This document shows positions 47,385 through 59,059 of a DNA stretch of 64,000 nucleotides, in pieces. The stretch comes from Adiantum capillus-veneris (lineage: Eukaryota > Streptophyta > Polypodiopsida > Polypodiales > Pteridaceae). The first letter of the stretch is position 1. Each line of letters opens with the position of its first letter. A program made the translations under genes and the position numbers. The notes below the pieces were generated by a model that had not been told where the DNA came from, searched no databases, and saw nothing but the letters and a program-made list of their open reading frames with translations. Where the stretch lies: contig CM043948.1 of assembly GCA_014529385.2 (NCBI GenBank), forward strand, positions 80,082,618 through 80,146,617. The letters run 5' to 3'.

Positions 47385-47599
47385 AGCAAGATAACTACAC
47401 TTACATCAAAAGAAAAATTATAGTCTATGAGAGGTAGTATGATGGGATCCGGTGATAGAAGTATTTCATTGAGCCTTTCAGGGCCAAAGAGAAATACTAT
47501 ACGTTGTTGAAAGTGTATTTTACGGCTAATCCATACGTTAATTCTAATAGATTGTACAGAGTGAAAGCGATAGAAATGATCATCATGTGGGTTATTCAT
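47381..47599 (-). CDS. Short open frame, first member of a tandem pair, function unknown
   Basis: The 72-codon frame starts MNNPHDDHFYRF at 47599 and contains RKIHFQQRIVFLFG, ERLNEILLS and IILPLIDYNFSFDV, parallel to the downstream frame. The ATG is preceded on the minus strand by ctatcgtag, a plausible splice acceptor after a pyrimidine-rich tract, and a TATA-like box lies at 48151-48160. No known domain. It could be the coding exon of a small gene or a remnant. Confidence 0.3.
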   Translation of the reverse strand: MNNPHDDHFYRFHSVQSIRINVWISRKIHFQQRIVFLFGPERLNEILLSPDPIILPLIDYNFSFDVSVVILL

Positions 47600-48150
47600 C
47601 TACGATAGTATGTGAGAAATGTAGATATGAGAGAAGTGAAGAGATGAGAAGTTTCCCTCCCAAGCCCTATTCTTGCCCGTAGGCAATAAGGATACTGCGG
47701 GGAGAGATGTACCTATAGAAAAGAGAACCTAGAATTTGCAGAGAGGATGAATTACTAAGAATGAGAGAGATAGGTTTGGTTAAGGAGATGAGATTAGATA
47801 CATATATATATGTTGGATTAGAGATGAAAATGAAAACAACAAGAAATCAAGAAAACATCAATGTAGAACACATCTTACTTGAAACCCTTCGGCACCATTA
47901 TTGATGGGAGAGAGAAGAAGAGTGGATAATTCCACTTTGATTGATACGCCAAGTACAACACCTTCTTTGATTAGAGTTGATCCTCCAAGGATGGCGTACA
48001 AGAATGGCTAGTTTTTTTCTAGGAGAAAGTGTAGGCTTGGGCTTATGTTAATGGGGCTAAGTACAATTAAGCATTACTACTCACTCCCTCAAGAATTCCT
48101 CTCATCAATGGCTTGAATGTTTGAGTTACTTCCAAGGAAGAAGAGGTCCC

Positions 48151-48160
48151 CTTTTATAGG
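48151..48160 (-). promoter_or_regulatory. Candidate minus-strand TATA box
   Basis: The minus strand reads cacctataaaagggg. It is followed by about 270 bp of leader, a possible donor (gtaaga near 47883) and, after an AT-rich stretch, the acceptor before the ATG at 47599. An old LTR promoter is an equally good explanation. Confidence 0.35.
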
Positions 48161-49264
48161 TGAAGGGAACCCACAAGGGTTTACACAAGAAGAGAGGAGC
48201 CAGTGTGAACAGAAATTGGAAAAGTTGGAAATGAGCTGTCCCTGCATGATGTGGGCAGACTGGGGTCCAGTATTTTGATCATATCTCCTCAACCGTAGCT
48301 CCAAATAAAAAAATAAAAATATGGGCAGAAACTTCATCTCATTAGCTACGATTTTCATTTTAAAATCATTCTCCAATTCGGATTGGAACCTTGTGTAAAA
48401 AATTCATCAAAATAGGGTCCATTTATGGCAGCAAAAAGTCTTCATGTGGTCTCCTTAGCCTTGACTTTCATTTAATTCCCAAGGACACCTCATGCCATAT
48501 GAAAGCATGACATTTCTCCTTGACAAAGTTTTGTAACCATGCCTGCAATAATGCATTAAAATAAGTGTATCTTTGAAATCATGCCACCTAGTGTCCCACT
48601 AGGATTTGATTCTCTCCTAGTAGCTATTTAAAAATATATATATATAAGAAAAGTATAAAAAATACATAGAATATATATATATTGGAGTTTACCTTAGATA
48701 TAGGATCTAGCTAGGGTGTGAGATGATAATGAAATAGTAGAAATAAAGAATCAATGCTTTTTACCCCAAGTTAAAGAGGCGGAGCTATTGACACTTTTCC
48801 CATAGTATTATTTGATGGTAAAGTAAGAATACATTACCCTTGAGATAAATAATAAGACGAGATAGAAAGCTTATTTTTATACTTACATATGCATATGTAC
48901 ATTATAGGAAATATAATTATGTATCTAAAAAGTTACAAGATAACTCTTGTAGCATGTGTTCCCACTATGTACATGTCACAGCACGACAACGCGTGGGTGT
49001 GTAGTTGGTGGCCACCTGGAGTAGTTGGCAAGTAGGGGGTCATGAGGATAGTAGGGGGGGTCTAACGGTTGGTGTGAGAGGGCAGTGTCGAGTGCAGGCC
49101 ATGGCATAATCATTGGGGCCTCAATGTAGGACATGTCATGGACCCATACAATAATGTCAAATGGCTTAGAATTTATAGACATACATGATGGAGCTTAAAT
49201 TTTTCAAGCAAGGAGAGTCCTTCCACGTGGCGTTCAATGCAGCATTGCACAAACCTCCACGTTA
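48161..49264. other. Unassigned AT-rich sequence left of Copia element B
   Basis: No gene seen. Its right edge marks an abrupt end of Copia RNase H homology near 49265. Confidence 0.4.
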
Positions 49265-49286
49265 CTAGTCGATTAAGCCAAATTGA

Positions 49287-52200
49287 TTATTTGCATGCCT
49301 CTGATGCTACAACATATTCAGCCTCTGTAGTAGACTGAGTAACACAATCTTCTAATCTAGAACGCCATGATACTGCTCCACCAGCCAATGTAAAGACATA
49401 CCTTGACGTAGACCTTCGGTTGTCTAAGTCACCTGCATAATCTGAGTTTGTAAAACCCTTTACACTTAGCTCCTGACTCCCATAGCATATACGCATACTC
49501 TTTGTAGCTTTCAGGTATCTCAATATTCCTTTCACTGCCTCCCAATGTTTCTTGCCTGGGTTTGACATGTATCGACTTACTACTCCCACTGCAAATGCAA
49601 TGTTTGGGTGAGTAGCAATCATTGCATACATCAAACTACCCACTGCAGAAGCATATGGAATCTTATCCATTTCAGCCTGTTCTTCCTCAGACACAGGACA
49701 ATCTTGTTTGCTAAGTTTCACATATGGTGGCAATGGAACACTCAATGCCTTTCCCTTCTCCATATTGAAACATTGCAAAACCTTGTCAATATACTCTGTT
49801 TGAGATAACCAAATCAACTTCTTTGATCTGTCTCTCTCAATGCGCATACCAAGTATATGACTTGCCTCACCCATGTCTTTCATGTCAAACGATTTTGCCA
49901 TCTTTGAATTCAGAGCTGAAATTTCTTCCAAGTGCTTGCCAGCAATCAACATGTCATCCACATACAAAATAAGGATCAGCCAACTACCATCCTTAGACTT
50001 CTTTGTATATAGACAGTGATCGAACTCACTACATTTGTAGCCTTGAGAAAGCATAAACTTGTGGAATTTATGGTACCATGCCCTTGGTGATTGTTTTAAG
50101 CCATAAAGACTCTTTAATAACTGGCATACCAAATCTTCCTTGCCTTTCTCAACAAACCCTTCTGGCTGCTGCATGTAAATTTCCACATCTAAATCACCAT
50201 GCAAGAACGCTGTCTTGACATCCATTTGGTGCAACACCAAATCTAATATGGCAACCAATGCAAGAAAGCATCTCAATGTAGTCATCTTGACCACTGGAGA
50301 GAAGACTTCATCAAAGTCAATGCCTTGTTCTTGCTTAAAGCCCTTGGCAACAAGCCTTGCTTTGTACTTTGGCTGACTATCATGAGCGGTGATCCTATAC
50401 CTGTAAACCCATTTACAAGGTAGAGCCTTTTTGCCCTGTGGTAATTTAACTAGCTTCCATGTCTGGTTTTTATGCAGAGCTGTCATCTCTGACTGCATGG
50501 CCAATTGCCAATTCCCGGAGTCCTTCATTTGCACTGCTTCCTTGTAACATGAAGGCTCATTGCAATTAGTCAACATGACATAGTTCATAGATGGAACAAA
50601 CCGATCAGGAGGTCGCGTGATACGTCCAAATCTATGCAAAATAGGTGGCTCAGGCTCAGCCACAACCTGTGGTTCCAATATATCCTGTCCTTGCTCCTCT
50701 TGAGCCCTGACATTTTGTCTTGCACGTTCAGGTCCATCTTCTTGGAAGACAACTCTTCTAATCTCCTCAACCCTCTCTGGTTTAGAATGATATTTGGATT
50801 CATTAAAGTGAACATCATTGCTGCGGATAACCTTTCTGGATTCGGGATCCGAAAGTCTGTACCCCATCTCACCAGAATTACCATAGCCTAGAAAGAATTT
50901 CTTTCTACTCTTTGGCTCAAGTTTGTTCCTAAATTCCTTTGGAACGTGAGTATATGCCTCATAGCCAAAGACTCTGAGATGCTTGTATGAGGGCATTTTG
51001 CCTGACCATACCATCTTTGGCATTGAACCCTTCTGCAAAACCTTGCTAGGAGATCTATTTATAAGATGAACAGCTGTTGATACAGCTTCAGCCCAAAACC
51101 CATTTGGCAGTTGTGCATTAGACAACATACTTCTGACCTTCTCTTGTATGGTCCTATTCATCCCCTCAGTAACACCGTTTTGAGGAGGATTGTAAGGAGC
51201 AGTAAGTTCACTTTTTATACCTTTTGACTCACAAAAGTCCTGAAAGGCCTTTGAAACATACTCTCCACCATTGTCAGTGCGTAAGCATTTAAGCTTCTTG
51301 CCACTCTGATTCTCCACAAGTATCACAAACGTTTTGAAGACACTAAACGCTTCATCCTTGTGCTTGAGAAAGTAAACCCATACTTTTCTCGAGTAATCAT
51401 CTATAAATGTAATAAAGTAAGAAGCTCCCCCTAGAGATAGGTTAGGCATAGGTCCACAAAAATCACTATGAACAAGTGCCAACTGTGTATCTCTTCTACT
51501 GCTGTTATCCTTATATGGCTGCTTTGTTTGCTTACCATACAGACAATGTTCACAGAATTCAAAATCATTAAATGAAAAGCCAGGAAAATAACCAGAATAA
51601 GACAAGATTTCCATTCCCTTCTTGGACATATGTCCTAACCGGCTATGCCACAAAGAAATGTTTGGCTGCTCGGTTACATTGATTATATTTTTAGAGACAT
51701 TTGATACATAAATCATGTAAAGTCCTCCAGACTTTACTCCATGTGCTACTGTCATCGAACCCTTGGATATCTTTCACATGTTTTGTCCAAAAGTGGTGAC
51801 GTAGCCAGCATCATCAAGTAAACCTGTACTGATCAAGCTCTTTGTAATTGCGGGAACATGTCTCACATTCTTCAGCGTGAAAGAAGATCCATTCTGAAAC
51901 TTCAATTGAACATCTCCAACACCTAAGATCTCACATGTCTGCCCATTGCCTAGCCGAACATGATCTTTAGTGGTCACATAAGAGGTAAACCACTCCTTGT
52001 TTGGAGACACATGAAGTGATGCCCCTGAGTCTATAATCCAGTCACTCAGTGCATTTCCATCAGATGCCGTAAGAAGAGTTGAGTCCATTGTATTCTTCAA
52101 GAAGTAGATGTCTCCTGACACTAGACTGTCATCCTCTGCAATAGTGTTTGTCACATTTATTTCTTGAATCTTCACTGAGGACTTTTTCTTCTCACCATGG

Positions 52201-52985
52201 TCTTTAGCTTTCTCTTTGCCTTTTTCTGCTTTCCATTCTCTGCTGTCTCTTTTCATGTGACCCTTCTTGCCACAATGGTAGCATTCTATGTCAGTCTTGC
52301 CTTTAGCACTGCGGGACTTGCTACGAGACTGATTCTTCTTTCCACCTTTGTACTTTTCTTTGGTCCTTCCCCTGACAACTAAGGCTGTTCCTTTGCCTTT
52401 GTCCATTGTCTTTCTATTGGTTTCTTCAGTAAGCAGACTTACTTCTACACCTGCTATGTTCAAACCATCTGGAGGTGCAGAATTACTCAAAGCTGTGCGA
52501 AAAGTGTCCCAACTTTCCGGCAATGTGATCAACAGGAACATAGCTCTAAGAGGTTCATCAAACTTGACACCTTGAGCTGACAACTGACTGTAGATGGTGT
52601 TGAATTCATTCAGATGATTGGACATAGGTGTCCCTTCTTTCATCTTCAAGTCAACAAGCTTCTTAAGCCAGTATACCTGTGAAGCTGCACTCTGCTTCTC
52701 ATAAAGATCACTCAGCTTTGTCCATGCTTCATAAGCCGACATCTCGTCTGCTACATTGAAGTAAACGCTTTCTGCCAAAGTTAGCATAATGGTAGAAAGT
52801 GCCAATTCATCCATTTCGCTCCATTCATCTTCGTCCATATCTTGTGGTTTTATCCCCTTGAGCTTTATAGGTTTTATTTGCTTCTTTTGTACCAACACGT
52901 GCCAAACCTGCTTCTTCCACAATGGGAAATTGGTTCCATCCAGCTTCTTGATATTGTAAAGAGCAGTGTCCTGGGATCCAGCCAT
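49287..52985 (-). pseudogene. Copia element B gag-pol, one internal stop, truncated at RNase H
   Basis: It starts MAGSQDTALYNIKKLDG at 52985. Gag residues 1-230 precede a knuckle CYHCGKKGHMKRDS whose last cysteine is serine. Protease has WIIDSGASLHVS. An in-frame TGA at 51774-51776 (context QNM*KISKGS, where the family has tryptophan) is the only break before the end. Integrase shows WHSRLGH...CEHCLYGK, LVHSDFCGPM, LRTDNGGEY and NGVTEGMNRT (D, D, E kept, but K changed to M after it). Reverse transcriptase shows KWVYRYRI and LYVDDMLIAG near 49955. RNase H reads FTNSDYAGDLD, so the usual first aspartate is asparagine, and TTEAEYVVASEACK then stops at 49287. Residues beyond IWLNRLV are lost. Confidence 0.92.
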
Positions 52986-54069
52986 AGCTACGCTTCACAG
53001 TAGTTTACTTTCCTGGGAAAAATTCGACAGAGTTTCCCTTGTAAACTAACCTCTGAACCAATATCAACCTGTCAAATGAACCAAGAAAGCTTCAGATTCT
53101 GCAGAAATTTCGACAGAGTCTCCTTTGTAAAATGGCTCTGGTGTACTCAAAAAATAGACCAAAAAACAGCTCAAAAAACACTGTCTCTCTGACACTATAA
53201 GCTGCGGGTAAACCTGTCCTGCACCTGTACTGTCTCTCACTGTCCTATCACTGTCCTGTAAGCATAGACTGCGACAATGCCTCAACGGCATTAAAGCAAA
53301 GATGCAATCCCAACTGTCTAACTCACAGTCAATACATCCTAACTGCCTATCTAAGGGTGCTCGAGGGATCGCTCCAAGACTTGTATCACCGAAAGGATCT
53401 CAACATTCGAGAATCTCCCAGCTCAATAAAACCTCACTCGACCCTCAACAAAGGCTGCAGTAAATCTGACAATACATAGACTTCCCACAAAATCATACAT
53501 CCACAAATTTCCCACTATATACTGTAACCGCTGCTGCGGTTGTTTCCTGCGTGACTCACAGCCAGCAAACCCTCAACAGACATATATCGTCTCTGACAAT
53601 ACATCCCATGTGGAAGTACCTGCAATGTCAGGATGGAATCTGGAATATCAAGCAACAAACACAAGCTACCTAATGAACTAGTGGATGTTGCCTACAGTCT
53701 GTGTGTAGATGCGCCCGTGTCGTATGTGACACGCCTCCAAGAACTGTGATCCATCCTTCGATGTGTAGACATCCACAAATCAACACTCTGGGAGTGCCGA
53801 TATACTCAGCACGTGCAGTCGTAGGCCAAAACCCCAAATTTGCAGAGTCGGATATGCACCTACTGAGACCACGTAGTAGAAAATGGCTTGCGCAGAACTT
53901 TGTCGAAGCCGAACGGTGGCCGAGATGACCTTAGAATGAAATTCTGAGAACATTGAGCCCCTTTACCGGCCCACAAGATTTGGGGCCGTGTCTTCGCCTG
54001 TCGAATCTCACTCCAATCTGAGCAGGTGACTCTGGCTACCTACAAATGCTGCCCTGAGCCTCGATCTGA
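52986..54069 (-). other. Long 5' leader of Copia element B
   Basis: About 1.08 kb between the primer site and the gag ATG, without an open frame above 76 codons. Such a leader is long for a Copia element and could hold packaging signals or a displaced sequence. Confidence 0.6.
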
Positions 54070-54081
54070 GCTCTGATACCA
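54070..54081 (-). other. Primer binding site of Copia element B
   Basis: gctctgatacca on the plus strand, two bases from the LTR beginning at 54084; Met-tRNA type. Confidence 0.9.
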
Positions 54082-54083
54082 GT

Positions 54084-54275
54084 TGAAGGAGTACGAGCGG
54101 AAGTGTGATGCGAGAGAGAGTGCGAGAAGAAGATCACGACGATATGGTGAACTCTCTCTACTGTAATGTGTAGAGCATAGTGAGTTCTTATTAGGTTTTT
54201 ACAAAATAATATGTGTACATACCTGGCGGCCCGCCCACTTACCTGGGCAACCACATTGGGCTTTATACCCCAACA
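54084..54275 (-). repeat. 5' LTR of Copia element B
   Basis: 192 bp. On the minus strand it begins TGTTGGGGTATAAAGCCC and ends CTCCTTCA, typical Copia LTR termini. It interrupts a LINE reading frame at 54276. Confidence 0.85.
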
Positions 54276-54790
54276 CATACAGTCCGTAAGCACCTTGAAT
54301 CTTGCTTCATACACTCTACATTGATCAAGCTTTAGCTGGTTAACCTGTAGGGAAAAGTAATGAAAAAGTTCTCTCAGACTTTTAGTCTGGTAAGCCCTGT
54401 TAAACAACCTGTCATTTCGGTCAGACCAACTAATCCATAAGAACTCCCCTCTTATCCTGTTCCAAAAAACTGACAATAAAGATACTGAATCCCCTAAAGG
54501 AAGTTGCTTCCAACTTAGCATGCATCCTAGTCCATCATTCAGAGGAGACAAAACCTCTATGCTTTTCGGACAGTTAATGAAAAGGTGAGGGATATCCTCC
54601 TCGACCCTGTTGCACCTCAGGCATATCCCATTTCCTAAGTCTGCGATCCTCATTCTATGGCCAGTCTAAACTGCTTTGTGCATAATTAGCCAGAGTAGAA
54701 TGGAATGTTTAACTGGGTTACCCGTATTCCATATAGTTTGGAATTTCATGAAGTAATTGTAGCTCGATGACCTCAATGCTCAAAGTTCTC
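54276..54790 (-). pseudogene. LINE fragment: zinc-binding reverse transcriptase C terminus
   Basis: The minus-strand frame reads IWNTGNPVKHSILLWLIMHK, then CLRCNRVEEDIPHLFINC, the CX2CX8HX4C cluster of the plant LINE zf-RVT domain, then a C-terminal tail with SWSDRNDRLFN. It is cut by Copia element B at 54275. The rest of the LINE is not visible on the other side of Copia B, so the deletion that removed the Copia 3' end probably took it as well. Confidence 0.8.
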
Positions 54791-55037
54791 AGTCCAATCT
54801 CGACATGTAGCAGCTAGTCGTCACGTGCCCGCGTTGGGTCACACTTGGGATGTGTGTGGGCTCCTACTTGACCTGCATTACAACTTTGCATGGAGAAACC
54901 TCTCGGCATTATTGCGCCCCATCGCGTCTCCTGAATTAGAAGCTTGCAACATCATCCCCTCAAATCCTAAATCAGAAGCTTGCAATGACATCTTCACGTC
55001 TTGGCTCAAATAGCTGCAATTGTCCCCATGCGCACTC

Positions 55038-55117
<80 letters not shown>

Positions 55118-55520
55118 GTACCAATACTACATGAATCATCCCCAATTTGTAGTTGTGTTTTTCACTTGCAAGCATGGGGCACTAAGTGTGGAAAAAGCGA
55201 ATGATCTTACCTGATCTTCCTTTAGCTAACAAATCATCTTAGTACCCCTTCTAAGAGGCTCATGAGAGTCTCTGGTAATAGTGAAGGAGCCACCAAGCAC
55301 GCAAAGTTAAAACCAACTCCAAACTAGACAATCATACTCACATCAGCACAAGTAGCTAAAGCCTCCAAATTACAATGGTAATCAAATGGTTGACAAGATC
55401 TGCACCATAAAAGCATTATCAACCAACTTGCACCTCTAGGATCATCCGGTTACACTGGTTTTTTATCTCATTGGAACCACAAAAAATAAAGTGGCTAATG
55501 CAAAATTTTAAGAAAGAATG

Positions 55521-55555
<35 letters not shown>

Positions 55556-55640
55556 TTTGACATCATGGGAACAATTCTAACACTAGAGGAAGAATCCCAA
55601 GAGACCTCAAAAATCTATTTTGACATCATACGAACAATAC
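54791..55640. other. Intergenic sequence with compound microsatellites
   Basis: (TG)n at 55041-55068 runs directly into (GA)n at 55069-55112, and (TA)n lies at 55521-55553. No gene is seen; Ser/Leu and Arg/Glu repeat frames here are artefacts of the dinucleotides. Confidence 0.7.
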
Positions 55641-55746
55641 CAGTAGTGTAGGAAGAGTTCCAAGAGACCTAAAAACTCCATAGAAAATTGGGATAACCAA
55701 TCTCCCACATTAGGGTGATAAAAAGGTTATCCCGATTTCCTCTTCT

Positions 55747-55815
<69 letters not shown>
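55641..55815. repeat. Hairpin repeat copy a with (TC)n(CA)n tail
   Basis: Arms aaattgggataacc (55685-55698) and ggttatcccgattt (55725-55738) flank a 26-bp loop containing ccca.at.agggtg. It is preceded by ccaagagacct and followed by a (TC)n(CA)n tract at 55750-55815. The same unit recurs at about 55831-55970 and 63260-63420. Confidence 0.65.
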
Positions 55816-55818
<3 letters not shown>

Positions 55819-55830
55819 AAGGGAAATTTT

Positions 55831-55970
55831 AATGTTGTAAGAATAATCTCAAGAGACCTCAAAAGATGTATCGGACAAGTCTTAAGCGTAAGGCTTTAGT
55901 ACTCAAAAGGGAATTGGGATAAACAATCTACCACACTTGGGTGTTAGAAAGGTTATCCTAATTTTTTGAG
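55831..55970. repeat. Hairpin repeat copy b
   Basis: Starts taatgttgtaagaataatc, continues tcaagagacctcaaaag, and has arms gaattgggataaac (55911-55924) and ggttatcctaatttt (55951-55965) around aatctaccacacttgggtg. On the minus strand the loop and right arm read like a tRNA A box (GTGGTAGATTG). Confidence 0.6.
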
Positions 55971-56028
55971 GGAGGGTGGCGAAGAGACATTTGAACATCG
56001 CAGGGACAAGTGCATAAAAGCTAAGGCC

Positions 56029-56115
56029 ACACACACACACACACACACACACACAAGAAACAAGAAGGAAAAGGGGGGGGGGGGGGGGGGGGAGTTTGTG
56101 TGTGTGTGTGTGTGT
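56029..56115. repeat. (AC)n, G20 and (TG)n compound microsatellite
   Basis: (AC)n at 56029-56055, an unbroken run of 20 G at 56073-56092, and (TG)n at 56098-56115. Confidence 0.9.
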
Positions 56116-56149
56116 AAAAAGGAAAATTAGATATTCTACTGTCAAATAT

Positions 56150-57467
56150 TAATCCCTAGAGACCTCAAAGATCCAATCAACAAATCTTGAACTCGAGACT
56201 TATTGTACTATAGAGAAAAAAAAACTAAAGTTCATAGGAACAATCTTGAGAGGCTTCAAGATCTACCCGACAAACCTTGAACCCAAGGTCTAAAATCTCC
56301 CTAGGGACCTCAAACATCTACCCAAAAAATTTGAAACTCAAGATGTTGGTGCAGTCAATGTTGGACCTAGCTGGGAAGTGTGCAATGCCAGGCTAATGGT
56401 GCCTATAGGTGCAAGCTGGAGAGCTTCAACAGGTATGAAGGCCCTAGGCACACAGGTCGTGGCAAAAATGTATGCCTCATGCGACTTTTAGGCCAAAGGG
56501 GTCAGTTAATATGGAAAGTCAAAGCGTCCAAAGTCCAGGGAATGTACCCTGGAATGTGGTACTGAGATGCTCTAGAAGCCCATCCAGACGGCTCATCAAA
56601 CGAAGCCACAGTGTGCGAGATACACATGTCTAAAGCTAGAAGGTCTTGTAGATCCCCTACAGACACGGTAGACAAGGATAGGTGGCCAAAATTGGAGTGG
56701 GCAGGTTGATGTGTAGAGCTCGAGTTCTGGAGCATGCCGATCTTTCAAGATTGCCGATCAATGCTCCAGAAGGAAAATTATGGCCAATGGAATATTTTTC
56801 GGGGTCGGATACATGCCAATTTGGTCGCAATGAAAGGCGTGCCATCGAGAGATTTTTTGGGCCCAACCAGGTTTTAGCACACCATAGGTATCACGTGAAG
56901 TAAACATGGACTGAAGACACCTCAATCAAAGCTCACGGAAGTGAGATATTAAGGTTTGAAGTCGGGATCCAAGGTCAGGCAGATGGTTACAAGTGGTTTT
57001 TTTCAGTTTTTAGATGCCTTGTTTGAGGCCATGGCGAAAAGAGAACTTGGTGGGGTTTGCATGACTTAAAGTAAAAAATGTGGACTTTTGGTGGGTTTTT
57101 GCAATCCGAGATTCGGACTCGTGAGCACTAAGTAGTGAGGTTGTGGGGAGGAAGGGTTTTTAAAAGCTTTGTGTGGAGATTCTAGGAGCTTGGAGTGTTG
57201 CATTGCATGGTAGCCTGCCTCGTGGCATAACACTTAGCCCATAGGCGGGATTGGCATCCGAAAACAAAGTGTATAAAGGCCAAAGTGTGGACCTCACTGG
57301 GTATGCAAAAAAGTGTGGACCTCATTGGCCATGTCGTTCTCTTGAGTCCCAAGAGACCTTAAACAATCCCAAGAGACCTTAAATACCTAGATTTGATCAG
57401 TCTTGAAGTTAGAATATACTACAAGAGACCTCGGAATTCTATCCCACGAGACTTGAACTCAAAACTT

Positions 57468-57470
<3 letters not shown>
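56150..57470. other. Unassigned sequence with scattered partial copies of the hairpin repeat
   Basis: Fragments resembling gagacctcaaagatc and cttgaactc(g/a)agac recur near 56160-56200, 56250-56290, 56300-56345, 57345-57400 and 57430-57465. The middle part (56350-57340) contains no recognisable gene; its open frames are under 80 codons. Confidence 0.45.

Positions 57471-57471
<1 letters not shown>

Positions 57472-57536
<65 letters not shown>
57472..57536. repeat. (TG)n(GA)n compound microsatellite
   Basis: (TG)14 runs directly into about (GA)18, the same order as at 55041-55112. Confidence 0.92.
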
Positions 57537-57539
<3 letters not shown>

Positions 57540-57542
57540 AAG

Positions 57543-57641
57543 AACTTTCAATGTCATAAGAGCAGTCTCAAATATCTATTCGATCAGTCTTAAACTGAGA
57601 GAGAATAGATCTTTGAGGTTTCACTTATGACATTGAAAGTT
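57543..57641. repeat. Imperfect inverted repeat of about 39-bp arms
   Basis: The left arm (from aactttcaatgtcataag) and right arm (to cttatgacattgaaagtt) match in reverse complement at about 33 of 39 positions, including a perfect 16-mer at the ends. The centre is about 20 bp. The right end of this hairpin is the target site of the LINE at 57642. Confidence 0.7.
57627..57641. other. Left 15-bp target-site duplication of the LINE
   Basis: atgacattgaaagtt is repeated exactly at 59060-59074. Confidence 0.85.
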
Positions 57642-59059
57642 TTGTTTTTGTGCAAAACTCACAATTGTGAGTGGATAGTATTAATAACATCAGAAAAATA
57701 CACCAACCTCAAGCTCAGACCGAGCCTTGAGGGTCATAAGATTACAAGTTTTCTGCTTGACAGAGAGACCACAACTACTCCAAAGTTTTACTTATTACAA
57801 GTTGTCATCATGACATGTATGGTTCTATACCAATCCTCCGAGGCTTGTTTGCCTCCGATCATGTGGATCATCACTTTGCTCTCTTGTATGATTTCACAAA
57901 AGCTTTCCACAGCCAAATCCCCCTCAAACACGCGGCGGTTCCTTGCTTGCCAAATATGGTGAAAGAAGTAGTATCTGATTATTTGAGTGCAAACAAGAAG
58001 AGCAGGATTACACATTCTGTTACTACCAAAGAGCAGATCAGTCTTGAAGAACTTAATTTTCCATGTCCTTTGAATCCACTTGCATATTTTCCCAGCCATG
58101 CCACTGATAGCCTGGCATCCCATGAAAAGGTGGGCTAGGTCTTCACTAGCTATTCTGCACCCCGAGCAGCGATCCGACCCGATTCCTCTTTCTTGTATCT
58201 TTACGCCCGTCGGGAGAGCACCCGACATCACTTTCCATAGAAATACCTTCATATACTGAGTCCAACTTGGCTTCCAGATGTTCTCCATGACTCCCTCCCA
58301 TTTTTTTTCTGTCCGGTGCCTCTTCCATAATTTGTTGAGGGGGCTACACTAGTTAGCCTCGTGCATTAATGCATGGTAGATGCCTTTAGAATGTGGTTTC
58401 CAAAGGAGGCTACTTCTGGGCCATCTCCAAGCGCCCCATTCAAAATTGGATTCACAAATTGGCATCACCACCTTATCAATCTCTTTTAACACCCTGTATA
58501 CTAGTAATAACTCAAAGCCATTCAGTTGCAATTGGATTTCTATAGAGTCAACAGTTTTCCAGCACTTACTGTTACCATCCCAGAATTGCTCTAGTCAAAT
58601 GAGCCCCTTATTATTAACATTCCTGGCCATTTCTATCCAATAGGGGCTTTGCGGCAACCCCAATATTTTAGAGAGCCAAGGGAACCGGTGAAAAATGGAG
58701 TTCTTAAAGTATCTGGTTTCTTCTCCCCATTCCAAAACCTCAGCTGCTCTTTTGCACTTCCTCATCAGTTCCCCTGAGAGCTCACCAGATCTAAGATAAG
58801 ACCACTTCGGGGCGAGAAGTTTGTCGTGCATCACAACCCCCTTCCACTTTCCCCCTTTTGATCTCAGTTTTACTACATCAAGCATTTCCTTGGTCATGAT
58901 AGCCCAAGCTTGGTCCTGTTTAGCCAATGAGACCATGAATTTGGCACACATGGCCTCAGCATGGGATACAGGGTTAAGAATGCCGAGCCCTCCTTGGTCT
59001 ACCCGGCAAGCAACCACCTCCCATCTAGCCCACAGCCATGGCCGGGAGGTTTTTATGCC
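57642..59059 (-). mobile_element. 5'-truncated LINE insertion with 15-bp target duplication
   Basis: The insertion is 1.4 kb between perfect 15-bp direct repeats. Its left end, the LINE 3' end on the minus strand, begins with a T-rich tract (ttgtttttgtg). The content is the C-terminal part of a LINE reverse transcriptase reading right to left. Truncation at the 5' side is usual for target-primed reverse transcription. This is an independent insertion from the LINE at 54276-54790, although both share the CX2CX8HX4C cluster. Confidence 0.85.
57788..59050 (-). pseudogene. LINE reverse transcriptase C terminus with zinc-binding domain
   Basis: The first frame (59017-58595) has CRVDQGGLGILNPVSHAEAM, the conserved GGLG motif that follows the reverse transcriptase core. 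A middle part (58531-58349) has WPRSSLLWKPHSKG. The last frame (58288-57788) has MKVFLWKVMSGALPTG, then CSGCRIASEDLAHLFMGC (zf-RVT), and a tail with IWQARNRRVFEGD. Frameshifts near 58595, 58350 and 58290 break it. No endonuclease or reverse transcriptase active site is present. Confidence 0.85.

Larger units (their letters stand above)
49265..54275 (-). mobile_element. Ty1/Copia element B (Tork/Tnt1-like), 3' end deleted
   Basis: Reading right to left: 5' LTR (54275-54084), primer site, a leader of about 1.1 kb, and a gag-pol frame. The 3' end is missing: RNase H stops after IWLNRLV near 49265 and no second LTR copy is found to the left. The right end lies inside LINE coding sequence, so the element inserted into that LINE. 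Apart from the truncation the copy is well preserved, with one internal stop in over 1200 codons, and is the freshest polyprotein in the window. Confidence 0.9.

Noticed and set aside
48976-49182. Missing 3' LTR of Copia element B
   Set aside because: I compared this stretch with the 192-bp LTR at 54084-54275 and found no matching termini or internal words.
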